Source: Lamprocystis purpurea DSM 4197 (GTDB taxonomy: Bacteria; Pseudomonadota; Gammaproteobacteria; Chromatiales; Chromatiaceae). Taken from it: DNA of 64,000 bases. Made by a program: the position numbers and the translations under genes. Below, piece by piece: positions 47,442-56,081 of this stretch. Positions within the stretch are counted from its first letter, which is position 1; each line of letters begins with the position of its first letter. The DNA lies in the NCBI RefSeq assembly GCF_000379525.1, contig NZ_KB902501.1:1-64000 (forward strand). The letters run 5' to 3'. The notes below the pieces were generated by a model. That model saw only the letters and a program-made list of their open reading frames with translations. It was not told where the DNA came from and made no database searches.

Positions 47442-49088
47442 ATGGCCATCGATCCAACGGCGGTCCGGCTCGCGCTGGCCGAATGGACGGCCGCGCCCCC
47501 CAAGGGGCGCACCGCCATCGCGGATCAGCTCGCGGCCCGGTTGGGCTGCAGCCGCGCCACCCTGTATCGCGCGTTCGCGGCGGTCGGCCACGCCGGCCCC
47601 GCGCACCCGCGCCAGGCCAAATTCCCCGAACGCGGCGCCTGGGCCGACACCCTTGCCGCGCTCACCCTCAAAGCCCCGGTCGGCACCATCCCGCTCGACC
47701 TGTGCCTGGAAGCCGCCCTGCGCGATGGCCTGCTGCCGCCCGCCGCCGGCCAGGTCCGCGTCAACGAATACGCCCGCCTGATCCGCGAGCGCGGCTATCG
47801 CCAGACCGAACAGCGCGGCCGCCGGCTCAGCGCCGAATACCCCATGCAGGCGGTGCAGTTCGATGCCACGACGTCGCGGTCATTCCGCGTGCTGCGCCAG
47901 CTCGACGACGGCGATCGGCTGTTGGCACTCTGGCACCGCCCGGACCCGGCCAGCGGCTACAAGAACAAACCCCTGGGCGAAGACCGCGAGCGCCTCGTCA
48001 TCTATGGTCAGTGGGACATGTGCACCGGCTATCGCCACGCCCGCGCCCGCGCCGCCCTGGGCGAGTCCGGCCTGGATGCGATGGACTATCTGGTCGCCAG
48101 TTGGGTCGGCAGCGACGACCCGCGCGACCCCTTCCGCGGCAAGCCCGAAGACCTCTGGTGCGACCAGGGCCCGCTGGTGAAATACCCCGCCACGCGCGAC
48201 CTCCTGGAGCGACTGGACGTGCATGTGGAAGTCGGCAAGCCCTACCAGCACACCCGCCAGAGCGGCATCGAAAACACCTGGCGCAACGTGTGGGCGCGCT
48301 TCGAGAACCAATTCTTCCTGCGCACCCACAAAGGGGAAAAATTTACCCTTCGCCTGTCGGAGTACTCCGCCGAACTGGCCGAATACCTGGTGGAGATCAA
48401 CGCCAAGCCCGCGCGCGGCGATACCCACCTCAGCCGCCGTGATGCCTGGGTCCGCGGCATCAATCGCGAGGGCGGTCTGCGCCCGTGCCCGGCCGACGCC
48501 CTGGAGACCCTGGCCACCGAGGTCTATCGCACGCTCGATTCCTGCGGGGTTTTCAGTTGGGCTAGTGTCGAGTACGAAGTGCCCAAGTGGCACAGCCGCA
48601 AGATCATCGCCCGCCGCGCGCTCGACGGTTCCGACCGCGTCATCATCGAAATCCCCGAGACCGGCGAACGCGTCGCCGCGGAACTGCACCGGCCGCTGGC
48701 TTACGGCACGTTCAAAGGACAGCCCCCCGAACTGCCGGCCGAGCGCGCCAAGGTGCGCGGCGCCGACCTGATCTGTGCCACCCCCCACTTCGGGCCGGCC
48801 ACCGCCGAGGCCCCCAACGTGGTCCACCTGCCGCCGCGCGCCAAGCCCGTCGCGGACCTGCCGGACCCGTTGGAGATCAGCCCCAGCTATCGCAACCTGG
48901 CCGACGCCATGCAAACCCTGCGCACCATCTACACCGGGCCGCTGGACCCACTCCAGCAACAACTCGTCGAGCAGGTTGTGATTGGGTCCGGGCTCAACCG
49001 CACCGCCGTCCGCGATCTTGCCCTGCAACTCACCACCCTGGCGGCGGCGCCCGCCGCGCCCGTCCGCCCAACCCTGTCCATCGTTTGA
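47442..49088 (+). CDS. DDE transposase (MuA/TnsB-like)
   Basis: 548 residues from ATG 47442. An N-terminal HTH (ADQLAARLGCSRATLYRAFAAVG) is followed by an RNase H-fold catalytic core: D141 in VQFDATTS, D241 in WCDQGP and E277 in GIENTW, giving a D-D-35-E triad as in Mu/Tn7-type transposases. The C-terminal beta-barrel region (VEYEVPKWHSRKIIARRALDG) and an ATPase-interacting tail follow. It should bind the GCGAAAG repeats at both prophage ends and catalyse integration and replicative transposition. The partner ATPase lies 17 bp downstream. Confidence 0.92.
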   Translation: MAIDPTAVRLALAEWTAAPPKGRTAIADQLAARLGCSRATLYRAFAAVGHAGPAHPRQAKFPERGAWADTLAALTLKAPVGTIPLDLCLEAALRDGLLPPAAGQVRVNEYARLIRERGYRQTEQRGRRLSAEYPMQAVQFDATTSRSFRVLRQLDDGDRLLALWHRPDPASGYKNKPLGEDRERLVIYGQWDMCTGYRHARARAALGESGLDAMDYLVASWVGSDDPRDPFRGKPEDLWCDQGPLVKYPATRDLLERLDVHVEVGKPYQHTRQSGIENTWRNVWARFENQFFLRTHKGEKFTLRLSEYSAELAEYLVEINAKPARGDTHLSRRDAWVRGINREGGLRPCPADALETLATEVYRTLDSCGVFSWASVEYEVPKWHSRKIIARRALDGSDRVIIEIPETGERVAAELHRPLAYGTFKGQPPELPAERAKVRGADLICATPHFGPATAEAPNVVHLPPRAKPVADLPDPLEISPSYRNLADAMQTLRTIYTGPLDPLQQQLVEQVVIGSGLNRTAVRDLALQLTTLAAAPAAPVRPTLSIV

Positions 49089-49105
49089 CCCACCAGAGCA
49101 CCACC

Positions 49106-50143
49106 ATGAGCCGCATCCTCACCCGTCTAGGCCTTTCCCTTCCCGCCGATCCGTGGTCACGTGTCAGCCTGCGCACCGCCGATCAGGCCCGCGTCGACGA
49201 CCTGGTGCGGGCCACCGTGCGCACCCGCGACCGCGCTGGCCGCCGCACCCCGCCCGCCCTCATCCAGATCCTGGGCGAGCGCGGTGCGGGCAAGTCCAGC
49301 GCCGTCGCCACCGCCCTCGAAGGCCAGCGCACCACCGACCGGCACGGGCAGCCCGAAGCCCCGCACTGGGTCTATGTGCAGCGCCTCTATAAGGAGCGCA
49401 TCACCATCTCAGATATTGAAATGGCCATCCTCACCGACCTGCCGCGACCCGCGTCCGAGCGCATCGCCACCCGCGGCGAAATCCGCTCGCGCCAACTCGC
49501 CCGCTGCCTCGGCCAAGCCGACCGCACCGGCCCCGTCGTCGTCGTGCTGGAAGAGACCCACCGCTACCACCACGCCACCATCAGCGCGCTCAAGAGCCTG
49601 CGCGAGCTGCGTCACGGCGTCGATGACCGGCTGTGCGGCGTCATTCTGATTGGGCAGCGTGACACCCTCGCCGGCAATGCCGAGATCGCGCTACGCAGTG
49701 ACACCATGGATATGCAAGGCTTACTGCCTGCCGAGATCGCCCAGGCCGTGGAACTGGCCCTGGGTCCGGTCTGCACCCCCGCGGCCCGCGAGGTCTTCAG
49801 CCAGTGTGGGGACTGCCGCAACTGGCTCACCCTGCAAGATCGTGTCGATCAGGCCCTGGGCCTGGCCCAAGCTGCGGGGCGCCGCGCCATCGACCAGACC
49901 GATGCCATCCGCGTCACCCACAGCGGCCTGCGCGAACTCGCCAAGGCCGCCCAGGTCACCAACGTCCAGATCGCCGCCCACCTCAAGGAAGCCACCGGCC
50001 GCCACGTCTCCGACAGCCAAGTCTCGCGCATCTTGAGTGGCGAACGCAGCGACCCCGCCGCCCAACAGAGCATCACGGACTTCCTGCTGGCCCAGACCAA
50101 CAGCGCCGCGCCCGCGGCCGTCGCCGGAGGCCACCATGGCTAA
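49106..50143 (+). CDS. AAA ATPase, transposition target factor (MuB/TnsC-like)
   Basis: 345 residues from ATG 49106. Walker A GERGAGKSSAV at about 58-68 and Walker B VVVVLEETH at about 150-158; sensor region VILIGQRD. The C-terminus carries an HTH-like part (TGRHVSDSQVSRILSGERSDP). As in Mu, it follows the transposase and would select targets, activate the transposase and give target immunity. Overlaps gemA by 8 bp. Confidence 0.9.
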   Translation: MSRILTRLGLSLPADPWSRVSLRTADQARVDDLVRATVRTRDRAGRRTPPALIQILGERGAGKSSAVATALEGQRTTDRHGQPEAPHWVYVQRLYKERITISDIEMAILTDLPRPASERIATRGEIRSRQLARCLGQADRTGPVVVVLEETHRYHHATISALKSLRELRHGVDDRLCGVILIGQRDTLAGNAEIALRSDTMDMQGLLPAEIAQAVELALGPVCTPAAREVFSQCGDCRNWLTLQDRVDQALGLAQAAGRRAIDQTDAIRVTHSGLRELAKAAQVTNVQIAAHLKEATGRHVSDSQVSRILSGERSDPAAQQSITDFLLAQTNSAAPAAVAGGHHG

Positions 50144-50684
50144 AAGCGTCGCACCACCGCGCACCGACACGGCCGCCCCCGCCACCCGCAAGCAGATCGC
50201 CGCGTTGCATACCCAGCGCACCCGGCTCGGTTTGGACGAGGCCACCTACCGCCGCGCCCTGGCCAACTACCGCTGCACCCTCACCGCGCCGACCGGACCG
50301 CGCCCGGTCGGAGAGGACTGGCCCGCGCTCGGCGCCCCCTGCACCTCCAGCCTGCATTTGAGCCGCCGGCAAGCCCGCTCCCTCATCACCCGCTGGACCC
50401 TCGCCGGGGCCCCCGTCGGCGGCCCTTACAGCGGCAGCCGCGTCGACGCCCAGACCCAAGCCGCGGCCGGAGCGCATCCCCTGCCGACCCCCGCCCAACG
50501 CGCCTTCATCGCCCGCCTGGTGGACGAGATCAATTGGCGCACCGCGGACGGCTATCACGGCTGGCTCCAGACCAACCTCCACCAAGACCCCGCCACCGCA
50601 CCGCGCAGCTACGCGGCGGCCGCAGCCATCATCGAAGGGCTCAAGGGACTCCAGAGACACGGCCATGCCCGGCCCGCGTCCTGA
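50136..50684 (+). CDS. GemA-like regulatory protein (DUF1018)
   Basis: 182 residues from ATG 50136. RKQIAALHTQRTRLGLDEATYRRALANYRC matches the start of DUF1018/GemA proteins (..K.IaaIHiAkkqLgld.etYr..L.....v.S...L), and a later SLHLSRRQARSLITRW fits the family's second helix. In Mu, GemA (with Mor) modulates host and phage gene expression in the early phase. It follows MuB-like as in several transposable phages. Confidence 0.78.
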   Translation: MAKSVAPPRTDTAAPATRKQIAALHTQRTRLGLDEATYRRALANYRCTLTAPTGPRPVGEDWPALGAPCTSSLHLSRRQARSLITRWTLAGAPVGGPYSGSRVDAQTQAAAGAHPLPTPAQRAFIARLVDEINWRTADGYHGWLQTNLHQDPATAPRSYAAAAAIIEGLKGLQRHGHARPAS

Positions 50685-50913
50685 CCCCACCATCACCCCC
50701 GAACTGACCACCTGGCTGGCTGCTGCCGGCCTTGCGGTCAAGGGCAGCTATCGGGTCGACGAGCTGGCGGTCTTGCTCCAGGTCAGCCGCCGCTGCATCT
50801 ATCGGATGATCGACCGTGGCGAACTCGACGGAATCACCCTGCGCGACCGCCAACGCCACACCCCCACCCGCATCCCCATTCACTCCGTAGCCTGCCTCCT
50901 CGACCGCGACTAA
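50665..50913 (+). CDS. Small excisionase/MerR-like HTH protein
   Basis: 82 residues. YRVDELAVLLQVSRRCIYRMIDRGELDGITLRDRQRHTPTRIPIHSVACLL is the HTH_17 pattern (wHTH of Xis/MerR type: hs.eEaA.lLgvs..tvyrli..G.l.a.r.g...rI....l..fl). Last gene before the right end. May act as a regulator of late transcription or an accessory DNA-binding factor at the right end. Confidence 0.75.
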   Translation: MPGPRPDPTITPELTTWLAAAGLAVKGSYRVDELAVLLQVSRRCIYRMIDRGELDGITLRDRQRHTPTRIPIHSVACLLDRD

Positions 50914-50917
50914 GCCC

Positions 50918-51028
50918 TGTTGGTGTGGCCAACACTCTGTTGGCCGCCCACCTCCCGCCTACCTCCCGCCCACCCCCTTTTTTCAATTCTTTCGCATTTT
51001 TCACCGTTTTCTTTCGCACGCTGGCTGT
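50918..51028. repeat. Prophage right end: stem-loop and transposase-site repeats
   Basis: TGTTGGTGTGGCCAACA at 50918-50934 is the reverse complement of 15997-16013 at the left end and is itself a stem-loop. TCTTTCGCA at 50988-50996 and CTTTCGCACGC at 51011-51021 are inverted copies of the left-end GCGAAAG sites. A CCTCCCGCC/TACCTCCCGCC repeat lies between. The terminal 18 bp align with the left end (including two bases of the duplicated CTGAC) with two mismatches. Confidence 0.78.
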
Positions 51029-51033
51029 CTGAC
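51029..51033 (+). repeat. Target-site duplication, right copy (CTGAC)
   Basis: Same five bases as 15939-15943. The host kinase frame continues at this point: CTG ACG CGG GAA CAG. Confidence 0.85.
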
Positions 51034-52681
51034 GCGGGAACAGGAGCGCATCAGCAACCTCAACCAGGAATTGGAACGCGAGGTACAAGAGCGGCGTGCC
51101 GTCGCCGAGGCCCTGGTCCAGGCCAAAGAAGGGGCGGAGTCCGCCAGTCAGGCCAAGAGCCAGTTCGTGGCCAACATGAGCCATGAGATCCGCACCCCCA
51201 TGAACGGCGTCCTGGGAATGCTGGAGATGCTCACGCAAACCGACCTCAGCACGATCCAGCGCGGCTATGTCGAAATCGCCCGCAATTCGGCCGAAGGTCT
51301 GCTGACCGTCATCAATGACATCCTGGACTTCTCCAAGATCGAGGCCGGTAAACTCGACCTGGAATCCATCCCGTTCGATGTGCGCCTGCTGGCGGAAGAC
51401 GTAGCCGCGCTGTTCAGTGCGAGCGCGCAAAGTCGGCACATCGAGATCGCCTGCTTCGTCGAGCCCAGCGTTTGCAATCGCGTCATCGGGGATCCGACGC
51501 GGCTGCGTCAGATCCTGACCAACATTCTGGGCAATGCGGTCAAGTTCACCCCACAGGGAGAGGTGCTGCTGCACGTGAGTGAGTGCCGACACGAACCGAC
51601 CACCTTGACCCTGTGTTTCGCGATCAGTGACACAGGCATCGGTATCTCGCCGGAACAACAAGGGCGACTCTTCAGCCCATTCGTTCAGGCCGACGGCTCC
51701 ACCACGCGCCGCTTCGGCGGTTCCGGACTCGGACTCACCATCAGCAAGAACCTGGTGGAGCTGATGGGCGGTACCCTGGAATTGCAGAGTACGCTCGGCC
51801 AGGGCTCGCGTTTCCTGATCCGTATCCCCTTCACTCCCCAGGCCGACACGGGTGAGCCGCCACAGGCCGACGGACTGGATGGGCGGCGGATGCTCGCGGT
51901 GGACGACCACCCGACCAACCTGGAAATTCTGGGACACTATTTGCGCGGTTGGGGCGTGCACTACGACTGCGTCAGCCGGGCCGCGGAGGCCTTGACGCAC
52001 CTACGCGCGGCAACGGCGCGCGGCCAGCCCTGCGAGGTCGCCATCCTGGACCTGCAGATGCCGGACATGGACGGTCTGGATCTGGCCCGCACGATCCGGG
52101 CGGACCCGCTGATCGCACCGATCCGTCTCGTGCTGCTGAGTTCCGCGGGTCAACCGGCTCCTGAGGACGCCCCCGGGATCGATCTGTCACTCGGTAAGCC
52201 GGTACGCTTGTCCCTGCTGCGTGATGCCCTGTTCCAATTGGTCCACGGCCGCACCCCGGAGCCCGCCGCAACGGCCATGGCCGCATCGACCATGAAACAG
52301 CTCACCGGTCAGGTCCTGCTGGCAGAGGACAACCCGATCAATCAGAAAGTGGCCTGCGGCATGTTACGCAAGCTGGGATTGACCGTCACGGTAGCGGATA
52401 ATGGCGCCCAGGCCCTGGACCTGCTTGCCGCCGGTCACTACGACGCGGTGCTGATGGACGTGCAGATGCCGGTGCTCGACGGCTTCGCCGCGACCACCGC
52501 GTTGCGCACCAGAGAGCACCGCAACGGCGAACCGCGGGTCCCGGTGATCGCCATGACGGCCAACGCCATGTCGGGTGATCGCGCGCAGTGCCTGGCCGCC
52601 GGCATGGACGACTACATCCCCAAACCGGTCAAACTCGCCGAACTGTACCGCACCCTCGCCCAGTGGATCGACGGCGGGTGA
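51034..52681 (+). pseudogene. 3' part of the hybrid sensor histidine kinase, separated by the prophage
   Basis: Continues the frame of 15294-15943. Coiled coil ISNLNQELEREVQERRAV, then HisKA with MSHEIRTPMNGVLGML (phospho-acceptor His), HATPase with NAVKFTPQGEV, DTGIGI and GGSGLGLTISKNL, then two receiver domains. The first (about ML AVDDHPTNLEIL, ILDLQMPDMDG) and the second (LLAEDNPINQK, LMDVQMPVLDG) both retain the phosphorylated Asp. There is no Hpt domain. A soluble product could start at TTG 51071, but the native membrane sensor is lost while the prophage is in place. Confidence 0.9.
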
Positions 52682-52927
52682 CACGCCTTGAGAACGCTTC
52701 ACTAATAACTTACCGTGAAAGTCGCGCAGCGACCCCGTGGGAGCGGCGTCCCGCCGCGATGGGGTCGGGCGTGTCACCGCAGCGTTCGCGATCACCGCGG
52801 CACCGCATCGCGGCGGGACGCCGCTCCCACGGGGGCCATTCATCGTCCGGGGTGGCGGATGTTCCTTGCATGGCCGTTAAACAAGTCCATTGGGGGACTC
52901 CTTTGGCTTCTCGGTCGTTGTCGTTGT
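52682..52927. repeat. Intergenic region with a perfect 29-bp inverted repeat
   Basis: Arms at 52733-52761 and 52806-52834 (start CCCCGTGGGAGCGGCGTCCC) are exact complements with a 44-bp loop. It lies between the convergent kinase and NTF2-like genes and may terminate transcription from both sides. It resembles dispersed repeats common in such genomes; no other copy is in this window. Confidence 0.7.
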
Positions 52928-53365
52928 TTACCTTAGTTCTGAATCCTTACTAGGGAAGAGCTCGCGATAGAGCGAGGCATCGAACAGGGCTTCGATGCGT
53001 TGGATGCGGCCATGCTCGACGTGCGCCCAATGGGCGACGTCCACCGCCTGTTTCTCCGAGATCTGGATGCGGTAGGTGAGGAAGTGACAGACATCGGGCC
53101 CGTCCACAAACACTTTGCGGACCTCAGTCGACTGGATGATGCCGCTTGAGTGGGCAGAATATTGGATCAGGTGATCGGCGCTGTCGCAGCACAAGATGGG
53201 GCTGCGGAAACTGAATCCGTGGTCGGCCAGGAGGCCGCGCGCCCGCTCGAAGTCGAAGCACTCGCGGGCGGCAAAAAAGGCTTCAACGACGGCAAGCGGA
53301 TCGGCGACCACGGGAGGGCTCCAGGTGCGGGTAAACTGTGACGATGTTGCAGGGTTTTCCCGCAT
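52928..53365 (-). CDS. NTF2/SnoaL-like protein
   Basis: 145 residues. DPLAVVEAFFAARECFDFERARGLLADHGFSFRSPI is the SnoaL-like opening (..fyeal...D.d.....la.d..f..P.), and the beta-sheet part (VRKVFVDGPDVCHFLTYRI, AVDVAHWAHVEHGRIQRIEALFD) completes a cone-shaped NTF2 fold. Catalytic residues are not diagnostic; function unknown. Its start is 14 bp from the transglycosylase stop, so both may form a leftward operon. Confidence 0.75.
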   Translation of the reverse strand: MRENPATSSQFTRTWSPPVVADPLAVVEAFFAARECFDFERARGLLADHGFSFRSPILCCDSADHLIQYSAHSSGIIQSTEVRKVFVDGPDVCHFLTYRIQISEKQAVDVAHWAHVEHGRIQRIEALFDASLYRELFPSKDSELR

Positions 53366-53379
53366 TCGTCCAGCACGCT

Positions 53380-54180
53380 TCAGGGCATCGCCTCCACATC
53401 CAGCTCGAACATGGGGCGGCTTTCCGGACCAACCCGGTGTAATGCCGGGTTGAGCGAGCGCAGACTTAAGGTCGGCTTGACCTTCAGCGACAACAGCGAG
53501 GGATCCAGGTACCGCTTCAACAGGCGTCGGGCCTGCCCCTTGTTGCGCATCCCGCGCAGTGCGTGGACCTTGGACAAGGCACCCTGGGTCGGTGCGCTCC
53601 CGCCCTGACGGCGGTAGTGTTTGATCACCGCCTCAGTGTAGTTGAGGGTTTCCTGGTAGGTTACATTGCTGTTGGTGCGGTCCACCACACCTTCACCGGC
53701 GTTGTAGGCCATGATCACCCGCCCGTAGTCGCCCTGGTACTTCTTGAGCAGCCGCTTGAGATGACGGGTCCCGGTCTTGAGGTTGGTCTTGGGGTCGAAC
53801 AAGGCTTCGTGAGACTTGACGCCGTAGTCGCCGGCCGTCGCCGGCATCACCTGCATCAGCCCCACGGCGCCGACCGGTGAGACCGCATGGGCGTTGAAGT
53901 TGGATTCGGCGGCGACGACCGCCCGCACCAACTGCCGCTCGACGCCGAACTCATCCGCCACCGCATCGATCATGGCGCCGACCTGGTCGCGGCTCGGTTT
54001 GGCACCACCGGGGGCTCGCGGCAAGGGCGCTCGGGGCACCGACGCTTTGGCGACGGGCGGTTCCGTCTTGGGCTCCGCGGACGTTCCAGCCGAACCGCGG
54101 GAATCCGCGTCCACCGCCGCCAGGCCGGCGAACGGCAGCAGCACAAAGAACCCAAGAGTAAGGATCGCGACAGGTTTCAT
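53380..54180 (-). CDS. Lytic transglycosylase (SLT domain), exported
   Basis: 266 residues from ATG 54180, which gives a signal peptide (MKPVAILTLGFFVLLPFAGLAAVDA). A Pro/Ala-rich linker precedes the SLT domain at about 80-200: VERQLVRAVVAAESNFNAHAVSPVGAVGLMQVMPATAG, with the catalytic Glu in AAESNF, and VIMAYNAGEGVVDR. Cleaves peptidoglycan glycan strands to 1,6-anhydro-MurNAc in the periplasm. The C-terminus (about 205-266) is an uncharacterised basic extension. Confidence 0.88.
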   Translation of the reverse strand: MKPVAILTLGFFVLLPFAGLAAVDADSRGSAGTSAEPKTEPPVAKASVPRAPLPRAPGGAKPSRDQVGAMIDAVADEFGVERQLVRAVVAAESNFNAHAVSPVGAVGLMQVMPATAGDYGVKSHEALFDPKTNLKTGTRHLKRLLKKYQGDYGRVIMAYNAGEGVVDRTNSNVTYQETLNYTEAVIKHYRRQGGSAPTQGALSKVHALRGMRNKGQARRLLKRYLDPSLLSLKVKPTLSLRSLNPALHRVGPESRPMFELDVEAMP

Positions 54181-54908
54181 CGTGGCTCCGGCGGATGGGC
54201 AAATGGCTCCGATCGGGTCGCTCTGGTCGGGTGAGGGCAGCAGTGGAGTCGGGCGAGTATGACGATAAACCCGTGGCTCACCAATGTCGAGCGTGCGATA
54301 GTTAGCGCAGGATTTCAACTGCGTGGAGATGGCGTGGCCGGCTAAAAACAATTAAAAAGATTGATATTTTCAACTTTCCTCATGAACGTTGCGTTGGGGA
54401 TGCTCGCGGGCAAGATCGTCAGGGCCTAAGACGCGCGTTGCCACCGCTACGTTCACGAACCGACAATCAGCAAAGTAGAACTTTCTTATTTTATTCCGGG
54501 CCTTCGGGGCCCGACATAAAACCCTGATTTGAACACTTGAATACCTGAGCGCGCGTCATGCGGTGTCCGTCGGCTGCCACCGCCCGTGTGATCGACGACC
54601 ATCGCCGCGGCGTCCTGCGAGCGTCCGACGCTGCATCAGGATGTTGCATCTTCCCGGTGGGTCGGCGTAAATTAGGTTTGTGCGCCGCAGCAACCGTGGA
54701 CGCCCGGCGATCCGGGCTGCTCAGCCCGCCGGGTCCACTCCCCATACCGCTGACATTCCAACCGGCGCCGACGCGTCGCTGTATCCAAAGACGATGGCGC
54801 TCATGGCCGCAGTGATATGGTGCCTGACCAGGCGCCCCGGTTCCCCGTGGGCTTGCGGTCCACGGCTGTCGCTCCCGGAGCGGGGCCCTAACCTCAGAGG
54901 TCGATTCA
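54181..54908. other. Intergenic region between divergent genes
   Basis: About 730 bp between the leftward transglycosylase and the rightward rseC-like gene. An AT-rich stretch at 54330-54400 and a CGGGCCTTCGGGGCCCG hairpin at about 54497-54513 are the only notable structures. Open frames here are short and carry no family features. Promoters for both directions should lie here but I cannot place them. Confidence 0.5.
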
Positions 54909-55442
54909 GTGGACAGAGACACCGAGGATGATGCAACCGCGTCAGGCCAGGCAACCCTGGTCGAAGGGACGGCCCGGGTGGTGGCGATCGAGGACGGCGT
55001 GCCCTGGCTCGAGCCCGAACAGACGACCAGTTGCGGCGGCTGCGCGGCGTCGGGATTGTGCGGCGCGAAAGGGATCGGAACCGCGGCGAGTCAGCTCGCA
55101 CGCCGCCGCTTTCCCCTCCCGGATGCGCCTCGACTCGTCATCGGTGAGCGCGTGGTGGTCGGTGTCAGCGAGCGCGCCCTGCTCAAGGCGTCGGGTATCG
55201 CCTATGCGCTGCCGCTGGTCTTCATGTTCGGCGCCGGCGGCGTGGCACAGTGGCTCGCCGGCAGCGACGGCATCACCATGGTCAGCATGGTAGCAGCACT
55301 CGGTGTCGGTTTGATTGCCGTCCGCCGGGGCGGGCAGGCCTTGAGTGCCCGTGGACAACTCGCACCCCGCTTTCTGCGGCGGGCCGGTTTCAATGAGACC
55401 TGCCCGACCACCGCACCACTGGCGACCGGGCCCAACGATTAG
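54909..55442 (+). CDS. rseC: RseC/MucC-like protein (SoxR-reducing system)
   Basis: 177 residues from GTG 54909. The N-terminal Cys-rich motif TSCGGCAASGLCG at about 41-53 and two central transmembrane segments (ALLKASGIAYALPLVFMFGAGGVAQWL and ITMVSMVAALGVGLIAVRRG) are those of RseC. In E. coli, RseC and the Rsx (Rnf) complex reduce SoxR. The gene sits 44 bp ahead of rnfA and reads in the same direction, supporting a functional link. It could bind a redox cofactor through its Cys cluster. Confidence 0.86.
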   Translation: MDRDTEDDATASGQATLVEGTARVVAIEDGVPWLEPEQTTSCGGCAASGLCGAKGIGTAASQLARRRFPLPDAPRLVIGERVVVGVSERALLKASGIAYALPLVFMFGAGGVAQWLAGSDGITMVSMVAALGVGLIAVRRGGQALSARGQLAPRFLRRAGFNETCPTTAPLATGPND

Positions 55443-55486
55443 ACCGAACGATCAGAGCAACCGACGAGACCCCAGGGGTTGAAGAG

Positions 55487-56068
55487 ATGCAGGAATACGT
55501 CCTTTTGATGGTCGGCGCGGCCTTGGTCAACAATGTGATCCTGGCGCGCTTCCTGGGCCTGTGTTCCTTCATGGGGGTCACCACGCGCGTGGATACCGCC
55601 ATCGGGATGGGGCTCGCCACCACCTTCGTGATCACCGTCTCGTCGATGGGCAACTGGGCGATCGAGGGCTATTTGCTGGAACCCTACGGGTTGGGCTACC
55701 TGCGCACCGTCACTTTCATCCTGGTGATCGCCGGGGCCGTCCAGTTCACTGAAATGACGGTCCGCAAGATCTCCCCGCCGCTGTTCCAGATGCTCGGCAT
55801 CTATCTGCCGCTCATCACCACCAACTGTGCGGTACTCGGCGTCGCGCTCATCATGGTCGAAACCAAACTGAGCTTCATCGCGGCAACCCTGTTCGCCTTC
55901 GCATCCTCGCTCGGCTACAGCCTGGTCATGGTGATCTTCGCCGGGCTGCGCGAACGCCTCGCCTTGTCCGAAGTGCCGCGCTTGTTCGCGGGCCCGCCGA
56001 TCGGCTTCATCGTCGCCAGCCTCCTGGCCCTGGCATTCCTGGGTTTTTCCGGCATCAACACCAACTGA
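55487..56068 (+). CDS. rnfA: RNF complex subunit A
   Basis: 193 residues, six predicted transmembrane segments. QEYVLLMVGAALVNNVILARFLGLCSFMGVTTRVDTAIGMG is near-invariant in RnfA/RsxA. Forms the membrane core with RnfE, each contributing a Cys to an intramembrane iron-sulfur cluster (here CSFMGV and TNCAVLGV). First gene of rnfABCDGEH; RBS-like GAAGAG just before the ATG. The complex couples ferredoxin and NAD oxidoreduction to ion transport. Confidence 0.96.
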   Translation: MQEYVLLMVGAALVNNVILARFLGLCSFMGVTTRVDTAIGMGLATTFVITVSSMGNWAIEGYLLEPYGLGYLRTVTFILVIAGAVQFTEMTVRKISPPLFQMLGIYLPLITTNCAVLGVALIMVETKLSFIAATLFAFASSLGYSLVMVIFAGLRERLALSEVPRLFAGPPIGFIVASLLALAFLGFSGINTN

Positions 56069-56081
56069 GGTCTAGCGCATC

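Larger units (their letters stand above)
15944..51028. mobile_element. Mu-like transposable prophage, apparently complete
   Basis: About 35.1 kb bounded by CTGAC direct repeats and by inverted terminal sequences. Both ends read inward through ACAG..GCGTGCGAAAG within the first 20 bp, counting two bases of the duplication at the left. It carries a full Mu-type gene set: repressor, Ner-like protein, DDE transposase, AAA target-selection ATPase, GemA, terminase, portal, gpF-like head protein, scaffold, capsid and long-tail genes. No Mu contractile sheath gene is seen and there is a tail tube plus long tape measure, so the virion is probably siphovirus-like, as in B3/D3112-type transposable phages. 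All core frames are intact, so it may be active. Confidence 0.93.

Noticed and set aside
15944-51028. Site-specific (integrase-type) prophage with att sites in a tRNA
   Set aside because: No tyrosine or serine integrase and no tRNA; instead a DDE transposase, its ATPase and a 5-bp duplication inside a kinase gene indicate transposition.
51071-52681. Independent soluble histidine kinase gene
   Set aside because: It begins mid-coiled coil immediately after the prophage end and joins in frame with the fragment on the other side, so it is the 3' half of a split gene.
54491-54931. Overlapping small open frames ahead of the rseC-like gene
   Set aside because: Both strands give Arg/Pro-rich translations with no motif; likely non-coding.
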